Source: Nannobrachium achirus
Taxonomy: Eukaryota > Chordata > Actinopteri > Myctophiformes > Myctophidae
DNA: 64,000 bases
Direction: 5' to 3'
Assembly (NCBI GenBank): GCA_963921795.1
Contig: OY997650.1
Coordinates: 22,580,963-22,644,962, forward strand
The position numbers and the translations under genes were made by a program. The notes beneath the pieces were generated by a model. That model was not told the DNA's origin and made no database searches. It saw only the letters and a program-made list of their open reading frames with translations. Within the stretch, counting starts at the first letter, position 1, and each line of letters begins with the position of its first letter. Positions 59,465 through 64,000 of this stretch are shown here, piece after piece.

Positions 59465-60000
59465 TGGAACACAGTGTTCCTATTGCCTGCCTTTTTATCC
59501 ATGTAAATATGTTTGACCCCTTGACTGCTAAACACAGGGCTCTATTAGAGTGCGCCCAGCCAGCTCACTTATCTCCAATAATTAAAACGCAGTAATGCCG
59601 TGTCAGTGTTTCGGACACAATATCGCCGCTTCACACAAACAGGTGGCTGCATCGTCTCCAATTACACAGGCTATATATCCATTTCAGATGGTTAATTGAA
59701 AAGGTCGGATCGCGGAGCACGGTGGAGATAATTTCTCTGGATACCAGAAAGTATTTTTTTTTGCATTATTATGAGTCATTTTAGACCACTTTAATGGGAG
59801 CTACAAAAAAAAAGTCAGAAAAAAACAAAACACCTGGCATAAAGAGATTGAACCAGCTAAAAGCAGAGGACATTCAGGTGAAATGATGCTGTCAGAGCAG
59901 TGCACAGCTTTTTGCGGTCCTGATGCTGTTTGTTAGGAACATTAACCAGATTCACTTACTGGCACTATGAGACTGGGTCAGTACAACTCATAAAAAACAA
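59465..60000. other. Possible conserved non-coding stretch
   Basis: 59560-59720 holds TAATTAAA, CAGGTGG, CAGATGG and TTAATTGA, motifs of homeodomain and bHLH proteins, in non-repetitive sequence. No gene seen. The suggestion is weak. Confidence 0.3.
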
Positions 60001-60006
60001 ACAAAC

Positions 60007-60020
60007 GCACGCACGCACGC

Positions 60021-60108
<88 letters not shown>
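60007..60108. repeat. (ACGC)n-(AC)n compound tract
   Basis: GCAC units to 60077, AC to 60107. Confidence 0.97.
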
Positions 60109-60111
<3 letters not shown>

Positions 60112-60641
60112 TTTAGGAGAGACAGGAGGCCATCAGTGGTACAGTGATGACATAATGCATTATACTAATAAGTCATAGTAATTGTGGGTTCTCCGGGGCT
60201 GTTCCACTAGTTATGGAAATGGTTGCATGCAGAGGTCTAAGGTGACCAGGAGGAAATGAGCTCTTACATTGTGGGCCACTACCACTACCAGCACAGACTG
60301 CTGTTCTCTATGTTGACTGACATGCTAAAACTATTGGTAGTTGATTAAGGAAAATAGAAAAAGCTGGCTCATTGCGTAATTGCATTGTAAGGCGTGCATC
60401 ATCTTAATTTTTTAAGGTGTGATATTTGCATTGCCTTAATTGCTGTACCATTCTTAAATAACAAAAATGTGACATGATTCCTTTATTTATTAAATCAAAT
60501 ACATTTCAATTGTCATGTTAATTATAGATAGGTACAGTTATAGTGTGACATTGTAAACTATTGGTCAAACATAGATTTGACCAATAGCACATTGTCATTA
60601 TGATCATAAACATGAAGAGAAAACAAATGGTTATTTTAGAG

Positions 60642-61006
60642 CAGTGGTTCTCAACCTTTTCAGGAGGCGACCCCCAAAATAATCATATTTTAACTGTGGA
60701 CCCCCCACCCTGACGAGCACTAAGAGTTGAGGCACTACATTTTGTATAACACGGTTCTATTGTGAAAATAGCCGATCTACATGCTCACAACGCCTCGAGA
60801 TTTGGCCAATGTTTATTTGTCATTTCAGAGGTATTAAAAAGTCCTTAAACTGTCCCAGATACCCTCTATACACGTTAACTTTATGTTGGTTTGTTTACTG
60901 TTTTTAGAGAGAAAACAATGTTGCACATTAAGTGAATCATCTGTGGACCCCCCAAAATAATTTGGGGACCTCCCTGGGGGTCCCGACCCACAGGTTGAAA
61001 ACCATG
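60642..61006 (-). mobile_element. hAT-like MITE, family B, copy 5
   Basis: Starts CAGTGGTTCTCAACC and ends GGTTGAAAACCATG. Flanks ttttagag and ttttaaag (one mismatch). The palindrome is cut after its left half (60762-60798). Confidence 0.94.
60762..60798. repeat. Shared palindrome, left half, in B5
   Basis: GAAAATAGCCGATC, CATGCTCACAACGCCTCG, then directly the B flank. Confidence 0.88.
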
Positions 61007-61625
61007 TTTTAAAGGTGCATTCCGTCATCTTCCCTTCGGAGACTATTTTCAGCTTGACTTTTCCAATCAATCCATCCTTTCCAATCAATCTCGCGCAGTG
61101 ATATTTAGTGTACTGCATTTTGTATCTCAAGCAAGTTCCATGTTTCGCATGTTGATTCTCATACCATATACTGAAATGAAAGGAATCCAATGGCTTCCTC
61201 AGAAAGGAAGCAAACCACAGCATGCTTTGGAAAATGTTTTACCCTGAGTTACATTGAATTGGCCAGATCACATGCCTGGTCCTTTAACTGAAATGAATCA
61301 ATTTGACTGTATATGCAGACGTGCTGTATGTGGATTGCTTAACCACTCAAGCCCTATTCCAAAACCTATTCCAAAAATACATACAAATACAAACAGAGCT
61401 ACAAGTGACCCTAATAATAATGACCTGCTCAAAATAGGGGACGTGATTAAGCTGCATTTAGAGACTCCATACCATGCTGTGATGCTACCTGAAAATCTGT
61501 TCTTTGATATAGTGTAGTAGTGGAGACACATGTCCTGGAGCTTCTCCATAGAGACATGATGAGAATGCAAACACACAGGACGCTTCTTCACAGTCAAATC
61601 CTGAGGGCAATGTAATCAACAGAAT

Positions 61626-61925
61626 CGGTAGGTTCCGTACGGAACCATTGTTTACTTAGATATGGAAGGATGACCTCCCACTTGGGGTAATGACGCCCCC
61701 TGGCGATCATTCAGAGAAACTACTTCAGCTCCCGTACTAACGTAGGTAGGAAGGGCCTGTCACTCAAACCGGAGTGACCCGCCTCCAGGCTATATAAGCC
61801 CCCGGAGGCGGAAGTAACATCCTCTTAATACCACTCTCTGCCACATTCAGTGAAACAGAGGGGCATTACGTGGGAGGTCATCCTTCCATATCTAAGTAAA
61901 CAATGGTTCCGTACGGAACCTACCG
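61626..61925. repeat. Perfect 56-bp inverted pair of the DIRS end
   Basis: 61626-61681 (CGGTAGGTTCCGTACGG...) is the exact complement of 61870-61925. The first is the outer end of the terminal repeat, the second the first half of the internal complementary region. Confidence 0.97.
61791..61797 (+). promoter_or_regulatory. TATA box in DIRS terminal repeat
   Basis: TATATAA within GGCTATATAAGCC, facing inward from the terminal repeat. By symmetry the distant terminal repeat should hold the promoter for the sense transcript, and this copy would drive antisense transcription. Confidence 0.55.
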
Positions 61926-61966
61926 TTTACTGTCAATATTCCAGGATGAGCTCCCACTTGGGATTC
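61926..61966. repeat. Second half of DIRS internal complementary region
   Basis: attccaggatgagctccc resembles the outer terminal repeat (atggaaggatgacctccc) in direct orientation, so it should be complementary to the far end of the element outside the window. Confidence 0.75.
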
Positions 61967-62267
61967 TTAAACTCCCCTCTAAGCCACAACCTACTCTCAT
62001 ACCCCCACACACCCCTCATACGGGTGAGCACAGCCCAAACGGGCGTGACCCATCACCCCGAAGGTCCCAGGCCCACCGGACCTGGGTGTGAAGGCATGAG
62101 AAAATAAGGAGAGACCCTGACAGACCGAAGTCCGCCTCATTCAACTAAATGAAAAGGACAAGTCCGCCTTATAAGTAAGACACACTATATAAGGAAAACA
62201 CAGGGTCCCCCCCAAAATACCCCAGGTGGCTACATGCCCACCTGTGGGAGGGGAAGATCCGACTCCT

Positions 62268-63941
62268 CTATGACGTAGAGGAGGCAACTGCACCCAGAAC
62301 CGAATGCGCTAGCGAAGAGGATTCGATATCCAGGTGATAGTAGGCTGCAAAGGTAGAAGGCGAAGACCAATTCGCCGAAACACAAATCTCCTGAACGGAG
62401 ACTCCCTTTGCCAGTGCCCACGAAGTAGCCACACCTCTAGTGCTATGGGCTTTAAGTGCCGCCGGCACTTCCACACCCGCACTAGAGTAAGCCAGCCTAA
62501 TAGCATCCACAATCCACCTCGAAAGAGTGGGTCTAGACACCGGCTTTCTGACAAGAACATTGCCCATTTCCACGAAGAGCTGAGAAGAAGCTCTAGAACC
62601 AGCAGTCCTGTCACAGTAGGCCTTCAATGCCCTGACAGGACAAAGGCAATTCAGCCGTTCATCCTCCACCGAGACAAACGGAGGAGGATGAAAAGCCAGA
62701 AGAACAACAGGCTCCTTAGGAACCACCATGTTCTTAGGAACAAACTTAAGATGAGGCTTGAGCAACACCTTGAGATCATTGTTCATAAACTGCATGCACT
62801 CCGCAGACACCGAGAGAGCTTGCAGGTCACCAACTCTTTTAGCCGTGGCCAAAGCCAGCAAAAGAGCCGTCTTGAAACTCAAAAGTTTCAAAGGCATCCC
62901 TACAAGCGGCTCAAAGGGAGCCCGACATAGGCCCCCTAGAACCACCTGCAGATCCCAAACTGGGAACAAAGACCTAGTCACCGGCCTCAAACGTTCAACT
63001 CCTTGCATGAACTTGATGACCTCCGGGACTTTAGAAGGTGCCTTGCCCGCCACCCCCAGGTGACAGGCATTAATAGCCGCCAAATACCCCCTAAGGGTAG
63101 AAAATGCAAGACCACTTCTCAAGCGGTCCTGCATAAATTCCAGAATTTCCTGGGCTGACGCCACATGGGCCACCACCGGTGGAACACGCGACTCACACCA
63201 GTCCTCAAAGGCATTCCACCTTCCATCATAAGACGCCCTCGTAGAAGGCGCCTTAGCACTCTGAATGGTAGCCACCACTTCAGAAGAAAAACCAGCTGCC
63301 AGCAGGTTTAACCTTTCACGTGCCAAACCCACAGGTCTAGGACCTGCAGGTCTTGGTGGAAGATCTCCCCCCTGGCCTGACTCAAAAGATCTCTGCACTG
63401 AGGCAGCTGCCAACCCGGTTCGCAAAGGAGAGGGGCGATCGCCGACCTCCACGTGCCCTTGTAGGGAGCCACCAGGAGCATCTCCAGACCGAACCTCCTG
63501 ACTCTCTCCAGAGTGGGTCGGATTAAGTCGAAGGGGGGAAACGCGTACAGTAGACCTCTCGGCCACGTGTGCGCTAAGGCGTCCAACCCCAAGGGAGGAC
63601 TGCCCTTCACCGCGAAGAACAACGGACACTTCGTATTCTCCGCTGACGCAAACAGGTCCGCCACTGGCTGACCGAACTTGCGAAAAATCTGGTTCGCCAC
63701 CCTGGGGTGGAGAGACCAATCCTCGTAGCGAGATTCTCCCCTGGACAGGAGATCTGCTCCGCTGTTGAGGAGACCTGGGACGTGTAAGGCCCTGATCGAC
63801 ATGAGGCGCGACACGCACCAAACCGTCAATTCTCGAGCCAGACGGTCCAGTGGCAACGACGACAGGCCCCCCTGTTTGTTGACATAAAACATGGCCGTCG
63901 TATTGTCTGTCCTGACCAGGACGTGACAATGCAAAATCCAA
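62268..63941 (-). CDS. DIRS tyrosine recombinase (integrase)
   Basis: Open frame of 557 residues ending at 62268. The phage-integrase-like domain occupies about residues 205-545. The helical DNA-binding part (STRASYDGRWNAFEDWC about 233-249, FSTLRGYLAAINACH about 280-294) is followed by the catalytic part with Arg369 in AKRVGDL, His499 and Arg502 in AHSTRG, Trp525 in SANW and the nucleophile Tyr534 or Tyr535 in FAAYYHLD. All members of the R-H-R-Y set are present, so it looks active. It would cut and join the circular element DNA to the chromosome through a phosphotyrosine link. The first 200 or so residues overlap the RNase H frame in another phase and look non-homologous. There is no methionine near the domain start, so the drawn start is doubtful. 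The frame is -1 relative to RNase H. Confidence 0.93.
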   Translation of the reverse strand: MDFALSRPGQDRQYDGHVLCQQTGGPVVVATGPSGSRIDGLVRVAPHVDQGLTRPRSPQQRSRSPVQGRISLRGLVSPPQGGEPDFSQVRSASGGPVCVSGEYEVSVVLRGEGQSSLGVGRLSAHVAERSTVRVSPLRLNPTHSGESQEVRSGDAPGGSLQGHVEVGDRPSPLRTGLAAASVQRSFESGQGGDLPPRPAGPRPVGLARERLNLLAAGFSSEVVATIQSAKAPSTRASYDGRWNAFEDWCESRVPPVVAHVASAQEILEFMQDRLRSGLAFSTLRGYLAAINACHLGVAGKAPSKVPEVIKFMQGVERLRPVTRSLFPVWDLQVVLGGLCRAPFEPLVGMPLKLLSFKTALLLALATAKRVGDLQALSVSAECMQFMNNDLKVLLKPHLKFVPKNMVVPKEPVVLLAFHPPPFVSVEDERLNCLCPVRALKAYCDRTAGSRASSQLFVEMGNVLVRKPVSRPTLSRWIVDAIRLAYSSAGVEVPAALKAHSTRGVATSWALAKGVSVQEICVSANWSSPSTFAAYYHLDIESSSLAHSVLGAVASSTS

Positions 63942-64000
63942 GGCTCGAAATGCTTGAGCGCCAGGAGTATAGCCATCAACTCCAAATAGTTGATGTGACG
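63308..64000 (-). CDS. DIRS RNase H domain, C-terminal part of the RT/RNase H protein (partial)
   Basis: The frame is open to the window edge and begins in RHINYLELMAILLALKHF, the usual start of the DIRS RNase H domain. Visible acidic residues: Glu in the ELMAI motif, Asp in RTDNTTAMFYVNKQGG, and Asp in LLNSGADLLSRG, the last catalytic position in these RNase H domains. The enzyme removes the RNA strand during reverse transcription. The reverse-transcriptase domain should lie just beyond 64000. The stop at 63308 lies beside the start of recombinase homology in the -1 frame, so the two products may be linked by frameshifting or by separate initiation. About 115 residues after the last Asp form the usual DIRS tail (VADLFASAENTKCPLFF, DALAHTWPRGLLYAFPP). 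Confidence 0.92.
   Translation of the reverse strand, partial: RHINYLELMAILLALKHFEPWILHCHVLVRTDNTTAMFYVNKQGGLSSLPLDRLARELTVWCVSRLMSIRALHVPGLLNSGADLLSRGESRYEDWSLHPRVANQIFRKFGQPVADLFASAENTKCPLFFAVKGSPPLGLDALAHTWPRGLLYAFPPFDLIRPTLERVRRFGLEMLLVAPYKGTWRSAIAPLLCEPGWQLPQCRDLLSQARGEIFHQDLQVLDLWVWHVKG

Larger units (their letters stand above)
61626..64000 (-). mobile_element. DIRS-type tyrosine-recombinase retrotransposon, 3' part
   Basis: Minus-strand order: RNase H (open at the window edge), tyrosine recombinase, non-coding region, internal complementary region (61870-61966) and terminal repeat (61626-about 61869). These elements insert through a circular intermediate with a tyrosine recombinase instead of an integrase and make no target duplication; none is seen at 61626. 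The reverse transcriptase and the other terminal repeat lie beyond 64000. Both reading frames are intact within the window, so the copy may be young. Confidence 0.95.

Noticed and set aside
62334..62930. 198-residue plus-strand frame
   Set aside because: Antisense shadow of the DIRS tyrosine recombinase.

Overview
This window looks like intergenic or intronic DNA of a ray-finned fish. The evidence is very dense, long AC/TG, AG/CT and ACGC microsatellites, many short non-autonomous DNA transposons with 8-bp target-site duplications (hAT-like) or TTAA ends (piggyBac-like), two tRNA-derived SINEs, a truncated non-LTR retrotransposon and one end of a DIRS-type tyrosine-recombinase retrotransposon. 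I see no host protein-coding gene, rRNA or genuine tRNA gene. Most long open frames are translations of microsatellites (CVCV, HTHT, SLSL, RERE). The species cannot be fixed from the sequence alone.

The most unusual signal is a palindrome of about 60-80 bp present more than 40 times, roughly once per 1.5 kb. It opens with AAAATAGC(A/C)GATCTAC, continues AAGCTCACAACGC, turns at a short variable GC-rich apex and returns as the complement. It lies near the middle of at least ten unrelated MITE families: the 'ggggtcttcaac', 'agtggttctcaac', 'ggggtgtcgcacc', 'agtgttgt', 'agggacgtgctg', 'tagggatggg' and 'agtggtgtaaag' types and others. Each host family carries its own arm variant, with compensating changes on both sides. 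I read it either as a small palindromic element that settles in the centres of other palindromic MITEs, or as a shared hairpin core around which MITE termini were exchanged.

Layout: 0-4.2 kb, microsatellite-rich with MITE A1. 4.2-13 kb, low-repeat stretches with MITEs N1, P1, D1, H3 and the nested hairpin element J. 13-23 kb, MITEs W, R, C, B6, TTAA elements, LINE 3' end, H1, A2 and E2. 23-32.5 kb, a dense nested cluster (H2 with insert I, Q with U, K1, K2, T with a SINE, B1, B2, D2). 32.5-38.3 kb, D3, long TG tracts and N2. 38.3-39.7 kb, B3 carrying a SINE with a 16-bp duplication and a second 677-bp insertion. 40-54.8 kb, M1, M2, A3, F, V, P2, E4, D4, D5 and a 68-bp x 5 satellite. 55-61 kb, ACGC/AC compound tracts, B4, N3, K4 and B5. 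61.6-64 kb, right end of a DIRS element on the minus strand (terminal inverted repeat, internal complementary region, tyrosine recombinase, RNase H), cut by the window edge.

Twelve MITE copies have perfect 8-bp flanking duplications and six more have one mismatch, so their boundaries are exact enough for reuse. No genes act together here. The biology is that of transposon nesting and palindrome spread.
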